Positions 8,880-17,863 of a stretch of 64,000 bases of DNA are shown here, in pieces; position 1 is the first letter of the stretch; each line of letters opens with the position of its first letter. A program made the translations under genes and the position numbers. The stretch comes from Caulobacter hibisci (lineage in GTDB: Bacteria > Pseudomonadota > Alphaproteobacteria > Caulobacterales > Caulobacteraceae): contig NZ_JADWOX010000002.1 of assembly GCF_016135805.1 (NCBI RefSeq), forward strand, positions 558,001-622,000. Direction: 5' to 3'. The notes below the pieces were generated by a model. It did not search any database, was not told where the DNA came from, and saw only the letters and a list, made by a program, of their open reading frames with translations.

Positions 8880-9962
8880 TCAGGCCTCGCCCAGCACCAC
8901 GCGGCGGGCGCGGCCGGCCAGGCGCACCAGCAGCTCGTAGCTGGTCGTGCCCGCCGCGGCGGCGGCTTCGTCCACCGGCAGGTTCGGGCCGAACAGTTCG
9001 ACCATCGCCCCGGGACGGGCCGCGTCGCAGTCGGTGATCTCGACCGCGATCAGGTCCATCGACACCCGGCCCAGGATCCGCCGGCGCGCGCCGTCGAACC
9101 ACACCTGGCCGGCGGGGCTGGCCGCGCGTAGCACGCCGTCGGCATAGCCGCAGGCCAGGATCGCCACGCGGGTAGTGTCGTCGGCCGTGAAGGCCGCGCC
9201 ATAGCCGATCGACTCGCCGCGCGGCACGACCCGCACCTGCAGGATCGGCGCTTCCAGGGTCGCCACGGCCTTGATCCGGTCGTCGGCCACGTCGCGCGGC
9301 CCGCCGCCATAGAGGCTGATCCCCGGCCGGCACTGGTCGAAGCGATAGGCCTCGCCCAGGAAGATCCCGGCCGAATTGGCGAGACTCCGGCGAGCGTTCG
9401 GGAACAGCGCGGCCGCGTCGGTGAAGCGGGTCAGCTGGCGGGCGTTCAGCGGATGCTCCGGCTCGCCGCCGCAGGCCAGGTGGCTGATCACCAGCGAGAC
9501 GTTCAGGTGCTTCAGCCGGTCCATCGAGGCCGTCAGCACCGCGGCCTCCTCGTGGCGCAGGCCCAGGCGGTTCATGCCGGTGTCGATGTGGATCGCCGCT
9601 TCCAGCACGCCCTTGCCGGCCTGGCTGTTCCAGGCCTCAACCTGCGGCAGGCTGTTGAGCACAGGGATCAGCCCGGCCTGGACCAGCGTCGGCCCCGAGC
9701 CCGGCGTCGCGCCGTCCAGCACGTGGATCGTCGCGTCCCGTTCGCCCAGCGCCTTGCGCAGGGCCACGCCCTCCGACAGCCGCGCCACATAGAAGCCGCG
9801 CGCGCCTTCGTCCCACAGGCGACGGGCGACCAGGCCCGCGCCCAGGCCGTAGCCGTCGGCCTTCACCGCTGGCGCGAGCTCGGTCCCGCCGGCCTCGGCC
9901 TTCAGCGTGGCGTAGTTGGCCGCCAGGGCGTCCAGGTCGAGGGTCAGGCGAGCTTCGGTCAC
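8880..9962 (-). CDS. alr: Alanine racemase
   Basis: Alr interconverts L- and D-alanine for peptidoglycan synthesis, using PLP. The 360-residue protein has the PLP-binding lysine K34 in [10 protein letters not shown] at the start of the TIM barrel. The second catalytic residue, a Tyr, is in SIGYGAAF near residue 259, in the C-terminal beta domain. It lies downstream of dnaB, a known neighbour pair, but here marC and a small acidic gene stand between them. The length is normal. Confidence 0.95.
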   Translation of the reverse strand: MTEARLTLDLDALAANYATLKAEAGGTELAPAVKADGYGLGAGLVARRLWDEGARGFYVARLSEGVALRKALGERDATIHVLDGATPGSGPTLVQAGLIPVLNSLPQVEAWNSQAGKGVLEAAIHIDTGMNRLGLRHEEAAVLTASMDRLKHLNVSLVISHLACGGEPEHPLNARQLTRFTDAAALFPNARRSLANSAGIFLGEAYRFDQCRPGISLYGGGPRDVADDRIKAVATLEAPILQVRVVPRGESIGYGAAFTADDTTRVAILACGYADGVLRAASPAGQVWFDGARRRILGRVSMDLIAVEITDCDAARPGAMVELFGPNLPVDEAAAAAGTTSYELLVRLAGRARRVVLGEA

Positions 9963-10023
9963 GGCTGGGGAGGTAGCCGACCCGCGCGGCCAAGGCCAGT
10001 GCAGATGCTGTGGAGATATCGGT

Positions 10024-10710
10024 CTAGCGCGTACTCAGGAACTGCGTCACCAGGGCCTCGACGCCGCTGGCGACGATCTGCACGCCGATGCACATCAAGA
10101 GGAACGCCATCAGCCGTGACATCACCCGCGCGCCGTTGACGCCCAGCAGGGCCAGCACACGGTCCGAGGCGCGATAGAACACCCAGACCATCAGGGCGAT
10201 CACCGCCACCGCCAGGCTCGCGCCCAGGAAGAACGGGGCCACCGAATGGCCCTCGGCCGGCCGCTGCGACGATAGGGCTATGGCCACCGAGATCGCGCCG
10301 GGGCCGGTGGTGAACGGCATGGTCAGCGGGAAGAAGGCCATGTCCTCGGCCCGGCTCTTGGCGGGTGAGGCGGCCTGGTCGGCCTTGCGCTCCTCATGCT
10401 CCTCGGGGGTCATCAGCAGCGCCCAGGCGCGGATGGCCACCACCAGGCCGCCGGCCACGCGCAGCGCGCCCAAGCTGACGCCGAAGAAGTTCAGCACGTA
10501 GCCGCCCAGCAGCAACGAGCCGAGCAGGATGAAGAAGGCGTAGAGCGCGATGGTCGGCGCCAGGCGCCGGCGGGTCTCGGCTGGGTGGTCGGCCAGCATC
10601 TGGTGGAAGATCAGCGCCGCCCCGACCGGATTGACGATCGAGAACAGGGCCGGAAAGGCCAGCAGGAACGCCCCGACGAAGGTCGAGACGGGCAGGGGGC
10701 TGAAGTCCAT
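10024..10710 (-). CDS. MarC family integral membrane protein
   Basis: This 228-residue protein has six predicted membrane helices. The N-terminal [13 protein letters not shown] segment and the [17 protein letters not shown] motif near residue 140 define the MarC/YhcE family. Despite the name, family members have no proven role in multiple antibiotic resistance, and transport activity is unproven. It lies 61 bp downstream of the small acidic gene and 61 bp upstream of alr on the same strand, so it is probably part of a dnaB-led transcript. Confidence 0.9.
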   Translation of the reverse strand: MDFSPLPVSTFVGAFLLAFPALFSIVNPVGAALIFHQMLADHPAETRRRLAPTIALYAFFILLGSLLLGGYVLNFFGVSLGALRVAGGLVVAIRAWALLMTPEEHEERKADQAASPAKSRAEDMAFFPLTMPFTTGPGAISVAIALSSQRPAEGHSVAPFFLGASLAVAVIALMVWVFYRASDRVLALLGVNGARVMSRLMAFLLMCIGVQIVASGVEALVTQFLSTR

Positions 10711-10771
10711 CAGGCAACCTCGTTCACGCGACGACCGACACCCTGGCCGACGGGCGTGCTCCGGGTCAAAT

Positions 10772-11080
10772 TCAGGCGACCGAGAAGGTCGTCAGCCCCT
10801 TGGGGTGCAGCACGATATAGCGCTCGTCGTCGGCTTCATCGTCGCGATAGGCGGCTCTCAGGCTCGTCATGTACGGCGCCAGGAGCGATGCGAGCGCCGC
10901 CAGGGCGCTTTCCGGTTCTGGCGAGAAGACGAAGATGTTCATCTCGCCCTCGCCAGCGTCGTGGCCGTCCACCTCGCCAAGCTCGCCGAGGACCTCGTCG
11001 ATCTGCTCTTCCAGCGCGATCATGGCGTCGTAGTCCGCCAGCGCGTCGTGCGGAAACTGGAGAACGAGCTGATAGGCCAT
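10772..11080 (-). CDS. Small acidic hypothetical protein downstream of dnaB
   Basis: This 102-residue protein is unidentified. It is soluble, with no membrane segment, and very acidic: an IALEEQIDEVLGELGEVDGHD stretch in the middle and DDEADDE near the C-terminus. The pattern of alternating helices and a possible beta end (RYIVLHPKG) suggests a compact alpha/beta fold. It starts only 5 bp after the dnaB stop, so translation is probably coupled. Proximity alone does not show a role in replication. Confidence 0.7.
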   Translation of the reverse strand: MAYQLVLQFPHDALADYDAMIALEEQIDEVLGELGEVDGHDAGEGEMNIFVFSPEPESALAALASLLAPYMTSLRAAYRDDEADDERYIVLHPKGLTTFSVA

Positions 11081-11085
11081 CGCGA

Positions 11086-12606
11086 TTACTCGTCGCTGCC
11101 CGAGCGCATCTGGTGGAAATAGTGGTCGCGGGCCAGGTTGCCGAAGCGGGTGGTGTCGCTGTTGAACGACAGGCGCACCGTGCCGATGGGACCGTGACGT
11201 TGCTTGGCGATGATCACCTCGGCCAGGCCCTGCAGCTTGTCCATTTCTTCCTGCCAGGTCAGGTGCTCGGGCGTGCCCTCGCGCGGCTCGGCCCGGCCGA
11301 CATAGTAGCTTTCCCGAAACACGAACCAGACCATGTCGGCGTCCTGCTCGATCGAGCCGGATTCGCGAAGGTCGGACAGCTGCGGGCGCTTGTCCTCGCG
11401 GCTTTCGACCTGACGCGACAGCTGCGACAGAGCGATGACCGGGCAGGCCAGTTCCTTGGCCAGGGCCTTCAGGCCCATGGTGATCTGCGAGACTTCCTGC
11501 ACGCGGCTGGCGTTGGAGCCCAGGTCCGAGCCGGTGACCAGCTGCAGGTAGTCGACGACGATCAGGTCCAGGCCCACCTGGCGCTTCAGGCGCCGGGCCC
11601 GGGCGGTCAGCTTGGCGATGGAGATACCACCGGTGGCGTCGATATATAGCGGCGCTTCCTGCAGCTCCATGGCCGCGTCGCGCACACGGCCGAACTCGCT
11701 GGCGTCGATCTCGCCCTTGCGGAGCTTGTCGCCCGAGACGCCCGAGGCGTCGGCCAGCATACGCAGGGCCAGCTGCTCGGCGCTCATTTCCAGCGAGTAG
11801 AAGGCCACGACCCCGCCGTTGACGGTCTTGCGGCTGCCGTCCGGCTGGGGCTCCCAGGCGTACTTCTTGGCGACGTTGAAGGCGATGTTGGTGGCCAGGG
11901 CGGTCTTGCCCATCGACGGACGGCCGGCCAGCACGATCAAGTCCGATGGGTGCAGGCCGCCGATCTTCTGGTCGAGGTCGATCAGGTCCGAGGCCAGGCC
12001 CGACATGCCGCCGTCGCGCTGGAAGGCCTCTGCGGTCATCTCGACGGCGCCGCGCAGGGCGTCGCCGAAGCTGACGAAGCCGGAGCTGGCCGTGCCGCTT
12101 TCGGCCAGGGTGTAGAGCTGCTGTTCGGCCGACTCGATCTGGTCGCGGGCCGGGCGCTTCTCGTCGCCGTGGCCGTGGGCGGCCGAGGCGATCTCGCCGC
12201 CGATGCGGATCAGGTCGCGGCGCAGGGCCAGGTCGAACACCGCCCGGGCGTAGTCGCCGACATTGGCGGCCGGCGGGGCGCGATCCACCAGGTCGGCCAG
12301 GTAGCGGATGCCGCCCAGCTCCTGGAACGCGGTGTCGTGCTTGAACTCGTCGGCCAGCAGGATCGGCTCGGCCAATTGGCCCTTGCGGATATGGGTCTCG
12401 ATCGAGCCGAACAGCCGCTGGTGGAAGGGCTCGTAGAAGTGCCGCCCCTGCAGGCTGTCGGTCAGCCGCTCATAGGCCGAGTTGTCGTACAGCAGCACCC
12501 CCAGCAGCGCCTGCTCGGCTTCCAGGTTGTGGGGGGCGACAGCGATAACGGGGGCGTCCTGCGCCGGCGGGCGCAGATCAAGGGCAGGTACGAGCGACAT
12601 CGTCAT
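11086..12606 (-). CDS. dnaB: Replicative DNA helicase DnaB
   Basis: DnaB is the hexameric helicase that unwinds DNA at the fork. The 506-residue protein has an N-terminal helical collar domain (about 25-130), a linker, and a RecA-like domain with Walker A GRPSMGKT at 228-235. Walker B is in LIVVDYLQLV near residue 345, followed by the SQLSRQVE motif. An insertion of about 14 residues after the Walker A region (KKYAWEPQPDGSRKTVNGG) fits alphaproteobacterial DnaB. It heads a same-strand group with the acidic gene, marC and alr. Confidence 0.97.
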   Translation of the reverse strand: MTMSLVPALDLRPPAQDAPVIAVAPHNLEAEQALLGVLLYDNSAYERLTDSLQGRHFYEPFHQRLFGSIETHIRKGQLAEPILLADEFKHDTAFQELGGIRYLADLVDRAPPAANVGDYARAVFDLALRRDLIRIGGEIASAAHGHGDEKRPARDQIESAEQQLYTLAESGTASSGFVSFGDALRGAVEMTAEAFQRDGGMSGLASDLIDLDQKIGGLHPSDLIVLAGRPSMGKTALATNIAFNVAKKYAWEPQPDGSRKTVNGGVVAFYSLEMSAEQLALRMLADASGVSGDKLRKGEIDASEFGRVRDAAMELQEAPLYIDATGGISIAKLTARARRLKRQVGLDLIVVDYLQLVTGSDLGSNASRVQEVSQITMGLKALAKELACPVIALSQLSRQVESREDKRPQLSDLRESGSIEQDADMVWFVFRESYYVGRAEPREGTPEHLTWQEEMDKLQGLAEVIIAKQRHGPIGTVRLSFNSDTTRFGNLARDHYFHQMRSGSDE

Positions 12607-12697
12607 AAGTTAACGCGAACGCCGTCCGGGCGCGCGGACGCAGCACGGTGAACGGCCAGATGGCTGGGGATGTTCTGTGTATATCTTTCCTATGACA

Positions 12698-12731
12698 AAC
12701 GGGGACGCAGCGTCGCCGCCGCGTCCCCGTT
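12698..12731 (-). terminator. Hairpin downstream of the TonB-dependent receptor
   Basis: A perfect 11-bp stem (12698-12708 with 12721-12731) and a 12-base loop lie 28 bp past the receptor stop codon. The minus strand has no clear U-tract after it, so it is a weak intrinsic terminator or an mRNA 3' stabiliser. It separates the receptor from dnaB. Confidence 0.55.
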
Positions 12732-12740
12732 CATGCTTAC

Positions 12741-12758
12741 GTTAGGTTAGGTTAGGTT
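12741..12758. repeat. Tandem pentamer (GTTAG)x3
   Basis: Three perfect GTTAG units plus a partial one directly abut the stop codon of the TonB-dependent receptor. It is a short simple-sequence repeat with no evident function. Confidence 0.6.
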
Positions 12759-15173
12759 TCACCAGTTGTAGCTGACCCGGGTGTAGAGGAACCGGCCGTT
12801 GAAGCCGAACGGCGAGTAGTTGGGGAAGCCGACCACGCCGCTGGTGCTGTTGACGGCCGCCGGGGTGCGGTTGGGATACTCGTCGAACAGGTTGTTGGCG
12901 CCGACCGCCCAGGTCAGGTTCTCGCCGAAGGTGCGGCGGGCCTCCAGGTCGATCACCGCCTTGCGGCCGGTCCAGTAGTCGAGCGAGGCCGTGGCGTTGG
13001 GCTGCAGCACGGTGCCGTAGCCGGTCAGCTTCAGCGTCGCGCCCCAGGGTCCGTTGCTCCAGTCGCCGCTGGCCACGAACTTGGTGCGCGGCGTGCCCCG
13101 TTCGAAGGTCAGGACGTTGACCCGGCCAAACAGGGTCGGCGGGACCGGCAGCGACGACAGGGTGTTGGTCGTCGGCAGGCGGGTGACCTCGGTCTCGTTG
13201 TAGTTCCCCGCCAGGGTCAGGTCGAAGCGGCCGGCCGCCTCGGCGTCCAGGCGATAGCGCACGACCACGTCCAGGCCCTTGGTGGTGGTGTCGACGCCGT
13301 TGATGAAGAACCGCGCCGTGGTCACGCCGTAGGGCTGCAGCAGGGTGTAGATCGCCTGCTGGGTCGCCGTGCCGGTCGCGCTGCCCTGGATGTTCTCCGA
13401 GAGCACGATGCGGTTGTCGATGTCGATCTGGTAGGCGTCGAGCGTCACTTCCAGCGGGCCGCGGCGATAGACCACGCCCAGCGAGTAGTTGGTGCTCTCT
13501 TCCGGCTCCAGGGCCTTGGCGCCCAGCACCTGCGAGACGGCGCTGGTGGCCGGGAAGGTGCCGACCTCGGTGGCCACGCCGCTGATGATGTTGGTCGAGG
13601 TGGCCGTGAAGTACTGCTGTTGCAGGGCCGGAGCCCGGAAGCCCGTCGACACCGCCCCGCGCAGGGCGAAGCTGTCGGTGAAGTCGTAGCGGGCGGCGAT
13701 CTTGCCGGTCGTGGTCGAGCCGAAGTCGGAATAGTCCTCGAAGCGGGCGGCCACATCGACGTCCAGCTTGTCGGTCACCTGGCTGTCGAGGTCGACATAG
13801 AGGCTGTAATTGTCGCGGCTGACATCGACCTCGTTGCTGGGGCGGAAGCCCGGGAAGCCCTGGGCGCCGGCCGCGAGGTTGTTGTAGCCGCCATTGGCCC
13901 AGGACGCGGTCTCGCCGGCCAGGATCTCGTAGGATTCCTTGCGGTACTCGGCCCCGAACGCCAGGGTCGAGGGCTGGGCGAAGGCGGCGATTTCCAGCGG
14001 ACGGGTGATGTCCAGCGAGGCCACCGCCTGCCGGTACTTCATCGAGCCGGCGTAGAACGCGGTCGGCGAGGTCGGGCCGTAGGAGGCGTTGAGGCTGTCC
14101 TTGACGCCGTAGTCGATGTCGTTCTCGCCGTAGGTGACGCTGGCGTCGACCGTGTAGGCGCCGATCTCGCCCTTGGTCCCCAGGGCGAAGTTGTAGTCGT
14201 CGATGTCGGTGGTGATCTTCGGCAGGAAGCCCTGCGGATAGATGGCGGCGATGTTGTTGGCGTTGCTGGCCAGGCGCGGGAAGGCCGCGCTCTCGCCCTC
14301 GCGCTTCTGGTAGCCGGCCCAGCCGTAGAGGCTCCAGGTCTCGCCCAGCGGCAGGCCGGCGTTGGCGAAGATCGACTTGCTCTCGACCTCGGCGTCGCCG
14401 TAGCGGCCGGTGACCTTGTTCGGGGTGATGGCCGAGGACAGGTCGGAACGGTTGGTCGGGTTGCGCTTGGACCAGTCGCCGGTGACCGTCAGGAAGCCGT
14501 CCTTGGGCAGGGTGAAGCCCTGCCAGATCGAGGCGGTGTAGGTGACGCCGTCGTGGGCCTTGCGGCCGTCGGTGTCGCGGGCGGTCTTCACCTCGGTGTC
14601 GTAGAGGCCGTAGCTGGCCGTGGCGCCGCCGCCGCTGCGGGCTTGCCGCAGGCGCAGGTTGACGACCCCGGCGATGGCGTCCGAGCCGTACTGGGCGGCC
14701 GCGCCCTCGCGCAGGATCTCGACGCGGTCGAGGGCGGCGGTCGGGATGGTGTTGAGGTCGAAGGCGGCCGAGCCGCGGCCGACCGCGCCGTTGATATTGA
14801 CCAGGGCGGCGGCGTGGCCGCGCTTGCCGTTCAGCAGCACCAGGGTCTGGTCGGGCGCCAGGCCGCGCAGCGTGGCCGGACGCACCGAGTCGGTGCCGTC
14901 CACGGCCGACGGGCGCGGGAAGTTCAGCGACGGCGCCAGGGTCGACAGGGCCTGGGCCAGTTCGGTCGAGCCCTGGCGGGTCAGGGCCTTGCTGTCGACC
15001 ACGTCGACCGGCGAGACGGTGTCCAGGCGCGAGCGGCCGGCGGTGCGGGTGCCGGTGACGACCAGCTCCTCGACGGCGGTGGGATCGGTCGCGGCGACGT
15101 CCTGGGCGTAGGCGGACGAGGCGGCGAAGGCCGATGCCGAGGCGGCGGCCAGCAGGGCAAGTTTGATACGCAT
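12759..15173 (-). CDS. TonB-dependent outer-membrane receptor
   Basis: This 804-residue protein is a TonB-dependent outer-membrane transporter. A signal peptide ends in SAYA near residue 23, and a TonB-box-like VEELVVTGTR follows at about 34-43. Next come a plug domain (about 50-165, with DRVEILREGAAAQYGSDAIAGVVN) and a 22-strand-type barrel. It ends in an aromatic residue, YNW, as outer-membrane proteins do. A ribosome site AGGGG lies 9 bases before the ATG. The substrate is unknown; no metal-uptake or sugar genes flank it. Caulobacter carries many such receptors. Confidence 0.93.
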   Translation of the reverse strand: MRIKLALLAAASASAFAASSAYAQDVAATDPTAVEELVVTGTRTAGRSRLDTVSPVDVVDSKALTRQGSTELAQALSTLAPSLNFPRPSAVDGTDSVRPATLRGLAPDQTLVLLNGKRGHAAALVNINGAVGRGSAAFDLNTIPTAALDRVEILREGAAAQYGSDAIAGVVNLRLRQARSGGGATASYGLYDTEVKTARDTDGRKAHDGVTYTASIWQGFTLPKDGFLTVTGDWSKRNPTNRSDLSSAITPNKVTGRYGDAEVESKSIFANAGLPLGETWSLYGWAGYQKREGESAAFPRLASNANNIAAIYPQGFLPKITTDIDDYNFALGTKGEIGAYTVDASVTYGENDIDYGVKDSLNASYGPTSPTAFYAGSMKYRQAVASLDITRPLEIAAFAQPSTLAFGAEYRKESYEILAGETASWANGGYNNLAAGAQGFPGFRPSNEVDVSRDNYSLYVDLDSQVTDKLDVDVAARFEDYSDFGSTTTGKIAARYDFTDSFALRGAVSTGFRAPALQQQYFTATSTNIISGVATEVGTFPATSAVSQVLGAKALEPEESTNYSLGVVYRRGPLEVTLDAYQIDIDNRIVLSENIQGSATGTATQQAIYTLLQPYGVTTARFFINGVDTTTKGLDVVVRYRLDAEAAGRFDLTLAGNYNETEVTRLPTTNTLSSLPVPPTLFGRVNVLTFERGTPRTKFVASGDWSNGPWGATLKLTGYGTVLQPNATASLDYWTGRKAVIDLEARRTFGENLTWAVGANNLFDEYPNRTPAAVNSTSGVVGFPNYSPFGFNGRFLYTRVSYNW

Positions 15174-15332
15174 GAGATAACCCCTCTCGAAACCTGTCGG
15201 TCGGGGGACGTGCTGATACGCCTCTTGTATCCGACAGATGGATAGATGCTCGGAACTTGGGTGAGCGGAGGGGGCGATACAATCTGAGCAATTCTAGCCG
15301 CCCGCACAGAAAAATAGGGGGGGCGCAGAAAA

Positions 15333-15358
15333 AACGGCGCGGATTGCTCCGCGCCGTT
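15333..15358 (-). terminator. Rho-independent terminator of the rpsF-rpsR-rplI operon
   Basis: A perfect 10-bp GC-rich stem (15333-15342 with 15349-15358) with a 6-base loop is followed on the minus strand by a run of six U residues. It lies 30 bp past the rplI stop and is a canonical intrinsic terminator. Confidence 0.93.
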
Positions 15359-15387
15359 CTTCAGTCTTCTGCGAAGGTCCTGACGGA

Positions 15388-15972
15388 TCAGGCTTCGTAG
15401 TGGTCGCCTTCGTGCGAACCGGCGCCACCTTCCAGCATGTCCTGGGCGGCTTCGGCGTCGGCGGCGCGATCTTCTTCGAATTGCGAGGCGATGACGTTTT
15501 CGCCGCGCGCTTGGCGATCGGCTTCGTCTTGGCTGCGCGCGATGTTGAGGGTGACCGTGACGGTCACTTCAGCGTGCAGCTTCACCTTCACTTCGTGGAC
15601 GCCCAGCGTCTTGATCGGCTTGTCCAGCACGATCATCGAGCGGTCGACCTTGCCGCCTTCGGCCTTGATGGCGTCGGCGACGTCGCGGCCCGCGACCGAA
15701 CCGTACAGCTGGCCGCTTTCGCCAGCTTGACGGATCAGGACGTACTGCGTGCCGTCCAGCGATTCACCGGACTTGCCGGCGGTTTCGCGGTTGCGGACGT
15801 TGCGGGCTTCGATCTCGGCGCGTTGCGCTTCGAAAGCCTTGAGGTTGTTCGAGTTGGCGCGGAGAGCCTTCTGGCGCGGCAGCAGGAAGTTACGGGCGTA
15901 GCCGTCCTTCACCGTCACCACGTCGCCCAGGACGCCCTTGCCTTCGACTCGTTCGAGCAGGATCACTTTCAT
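15388..15972 (-). CDS. rplI: 50S ribosomal protein L9
   Basis: This is L9, a two-domain protein at the base of the L1 stalk. It begins [33 protein letters not shown], the conserved rRNA-binding N-domain (1-50). A long connecting helix (about 42-75) and a C-terminal domain (about 80-150) follow. At 194 residues it is longer than the usual 150, owing to an acidic Glu/Asp/Ala tail after residue 155, as in other alphaproteobacteria. It is the last gene of rpsF-rpsR-rplI, 13 bp after rpsR. Confidence 0.97.
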   Translation of the reverse strand: MKVILLERVEGKGVLGDVVTVKDGYARNFLLPRQKALRANSNNLKAFEAQRAEIEARNVRNRETAGKSGESLDGTQYVLIRQAGESGQLYGSVAGRDVADAIKAEGGKVDRSMIVLDKPIKTLGVHEVKVKLHAEVTVTVTLNIARSQDEADRQARGENVIASQFEEDRAADAEAAQDMLEGGAGSHEGDHYEA

Positions 15973-15985
15973 CGTGGCGTCTCCC

Positions 15986-16261
15986 TTACTTCACGACGTA
16001 GGGGAGCAGAGCCAGGAAGCGGGCGCGCTTGATGGCCTTGGCCAGTTCGCGTTGCTTCTTGGCCGACACCGCGGTGATGCGCGACGGCACGATCTTGCCG
16101 CGTTCGGAAACGTAACGCTGCAGCAGCTTCACGTCCTTGTAGTCGATCTTCGGCGCGTTGGCGCCCGAGAACGGGCAAACCTTGCGGCGACGGAAGAACG
16201 GGCGGCGAGCGCCGCCGGCGGCGGCCGGAGCCGCGGCTTCGGGAGCAGTCGTATCGGTCAT
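15986..16261 (-). CDS. rpsR: 30S ribosomal protein S18
   Basis: This 91-residue small-subunit protein pairs with S6 on the platform. The conserved core runs from RRKVCPFSG (about 25-33) through [49 protein letters not shown]. The N-terminal 20 residues are a low-complexity Ala/Pro extension. It lies between rpsF (14 bp gap) and rplI (13 bp gap), the usual order. Confidence 0.97.
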   Translation of the reverse strand: MTDTTAPEAAAPAAAGGARRPFFRRRKVCPFSGANAPKIDYKDVKLLQRYVSERGKIVPSRITAVSAKKQRELAKAIKRARFLALLPYVVK

Positions 16262-16275
16262 GATCTATTTCTCCC

Positions 16276-16683
16276 TTACGCTTGCGGGGCGAAGTCTTCG
16301 CGCGGACGCTCGGAACGCTCAGGGCGGTCCGAACGCTCGGGGCGATCGCTGCGCTCACGGTCGCGACGGGCCAGAACCGGCGACAGTTCCAGGTCCAGCT
16401 CTTCCACGCGGATGGTCAGGAAACGCAGCACGTCTTCGTTGATCGACAGCTGGCGCTCCAGTTCCTTCACCGCCGGCGCCGGGGCGTCGATGGCGAGCAG
16501 GGAGTAGTGGCCCTTGCGGTTCTTCTTGATGCGATAGGTGAGGTTACGCAGACCCCAGTATTCGATCTTGGCGATGTGACCACCACCTTCTTCGATCAGG
16601 GTCTTGATTTGCTCGTTGAGAGCTTCGGCCTGTTGCGGCGAGATGTCCTGCCGCGCGATGACCACGTGTTCGTAGAACGACAT
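16276..16683 (-). CDS. rpsF: 30S ribosomal protein S6
   Basis: S6 binds S18 on the 30S platform. The frame is open far upstream, but the true start is the ATG at 16681-16683: it gives the conserved [18 protein letters not shown] and is preceded by AGAAGGA. The 135 residues comprise the ferredoxin-like fold (1-100) with [20 protein letters not shown] charged tail with repeated SDRPER units follows (about 110-130). The first gene of the operon; its leader holds a hairpin that may bind S6:S18. Confidence 0.96.
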   Translation of the reverse strand: MSFYEHVVIARQDISPQQAEALNEQIKTLIEEGGGHIAKIEYWGLRNLTYRIKKNRKGHYSLLAIDAPAPAVKELERQLSINEDVLRFLTIRVEELDLELSPVLARRDRERSDRPERSDRPERSERPREDFAPQA

Positions 16684-17025
16684 GTTTTCCTTCTTCCGTT
16701 GTGGAAGGCGGCGCGGTCGGCGACGGAAGTCCGACAACCACGATGGATCCTGTGCGACGAGCGGGATAATCCCGGCCCCGTGAGGGGTTCGCGCAAGACC
16801 GCCTTCCAATAGAGCGCGCGCTATTACAGGAAACGGCGGTGCGAGGCAAGGCGAGGATCCATCCGGCGCCTGGCCGTCGAGCGCCGGGCGGGGCGCCTGA
16901 AATGCGGGCGCAATGTGCAGAGCCGCCGCGCCGCAGGCCTTTCTGCGTCGAAATTTCCGCGGCGAAATGGCTTTCGTAGCGGAAGTCAGCTTGCCGTTAA
17001 CACCTTCGGTGGATAGGGAAGGAGC
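16684..17025. other. Divergent intergenic region, rpsF leader and upstream of secreted gene
   Basis: These 342 bases hold no convincing gene. They contain the rpsF leader with a hairpin at 16693-16729, and presumably divergent promoters for rpsF and for the secreted hypothetical gene at 17026. Shadow reading frames run through it but have no homology or ribosome sites. I see no riboswitch that I recognise. Confidence 0.6.
16693..16729 (-). promoter_or_regulatory. rpsF leader hairpin, candidate S6:S18 autoregulatory element
   Basis: A perfect 7-bp stem (16693-16699 with 16723-16729) with a 23-base GC-rich loop ends 9 bases upstream of the rpsF start and overlaps its ribosome site region. rpsF-rpsR leaders in many bacteria carry a structure bound by S6:S18 that feeds back on translation. 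The placement fits, and the loop holds CCG and ACCG segments. I cannot show the exact consensus by eye. Confidence 0.35.
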
Positions 17026-17682
17026 ATGCGGGGCAGCATCCTCAGAAGCTTGATCCTTGGCGGCGCGATCGCGCTGTCGATGACGGCCGCCCCGACCTTC
17101 GCCCAGACCCTGCTGCGCAAGCCCGACCTGTCGGTGTCGTCCAACGACGGCCGCTTCACGGGCTATTCGGCCGCCCTGCCGGTCGACCTGTCGACCGACG
17201 CCGAGCGGGTCGACTTCACGGCCAAGGTGGCCGGCAATATCGAGCAGCCCACCTACGACGTGAACCTGAACCTCACGGCCAAGGCGCAGGAAGGGCCCAG
17301 CCCCCACGCCGTGGCCCTGGGCGCCTCGCTCAACAAGCGCGAGGCCGGCTTCCGCTCGTCGATGTCGCGGCTGTTCGGCTTCGGCGACCTGCCCAAGTCG
17401 AACTATGTCAGCCTGTCGGTCGACATGAACGCCACCCGCTCGATGATCGTCCCGGCCGCCATTCCGCTGGCCCGCGCCAATCTGCGCTCGGCCCTGACGC
17501 TGGACGGCCGCCAGGTCGCCGCTATCGGCTTCGGCGGCGGCACCATCGGCGACGAGGGCGTCGACTTCGCCCTGATCCGCCCGTTCGACATCCCGGCCGA
17601 GTTCTCGGTCAGCCTCCGCGCCGAGGACGAGCGGCTGCAGGACGGCCGCTTCATGGTCAAGCTGATCAAGACCAACTGGTAG
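17026..17682 (+). CDS. Secreted/periplasmic protein of unknown function
   Basis: This 218-residue protein is unidentified. It begins with a clear signal peptide, residues 1-27, ending in a TFAQ cleavage region. The mature part has alternating hydrophilic and hydrophobic stretches typical of beta structure (for example [13 protein letters not shown] and [26 protein letters not shown]). It has no cysteines, so it is probably a soluble periplasmic beta protein or an envelope-associated factor. The ATG follows a GGAAGGAG ribosome site only one base away. It stands alone between the ribosomal operon and the peroxiredoxin gene. Confidence 0.8.
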   Translation: MRGSILRSLILGGAIALSMTAAPTFAQTLLRKPDLSVSSNDGRFTGYSAALPVDLSTDAERVDFTAKVAGNIEQPTYDVNLNLTAKAQEGPSPHAVALGASLNKREAGFRSSMSRLFGFGDLPKSNYVSLSVDMNATRSMIVPAAIPLARANLRSALTLDGRQVAAIGFGGGTIGDEGVDFALIRPFDIPAEFSVSLRAEDERLQDGRFMVKLIKTNW

Positions 17683-17735
17683 CGGTAGGGCGCGGCGAGC
17701 GCGCCGCTGTCTTCAAAAACTCCCCCTACAAAAAG

Positions 17736-17820
17736 TCATCGCCCGCTTCATGCGGGCGACCCAAGCGACATGTCAGGATCGCAAAGTCAGCTTGGGTCGC
17801 CCGGACAAGCCGGGCGATGA
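17736..17820. repeat. Inverted pair of REP-type units (GGGTCGCCCGG family)
   Basis: Two arms (17736-17769 and 17786-17820) are inverted near-copies of each other, and each contains its own short GC palindrome. They lie between the convergent secreted-protein and peroxiredoxin genes and may stop transcription from both sides. A related single unit lies at 3965-3991. Confidence 0.75.
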
Positions 17821-17863
17821 CTTCAGATACAGGAATGGAGGGAGGGCAGGGCGCCCCCGCCCC

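Noticed and set aside
12742-15291. 849-residue minus-strand open frame overlapping the TonB-dependent receptor
   Set aside because: It is the same region in another frame, Arg/Pro/Gly-rich with no domains, while the receptor frame has a signal peptide, plug and aromatic C-terminus.
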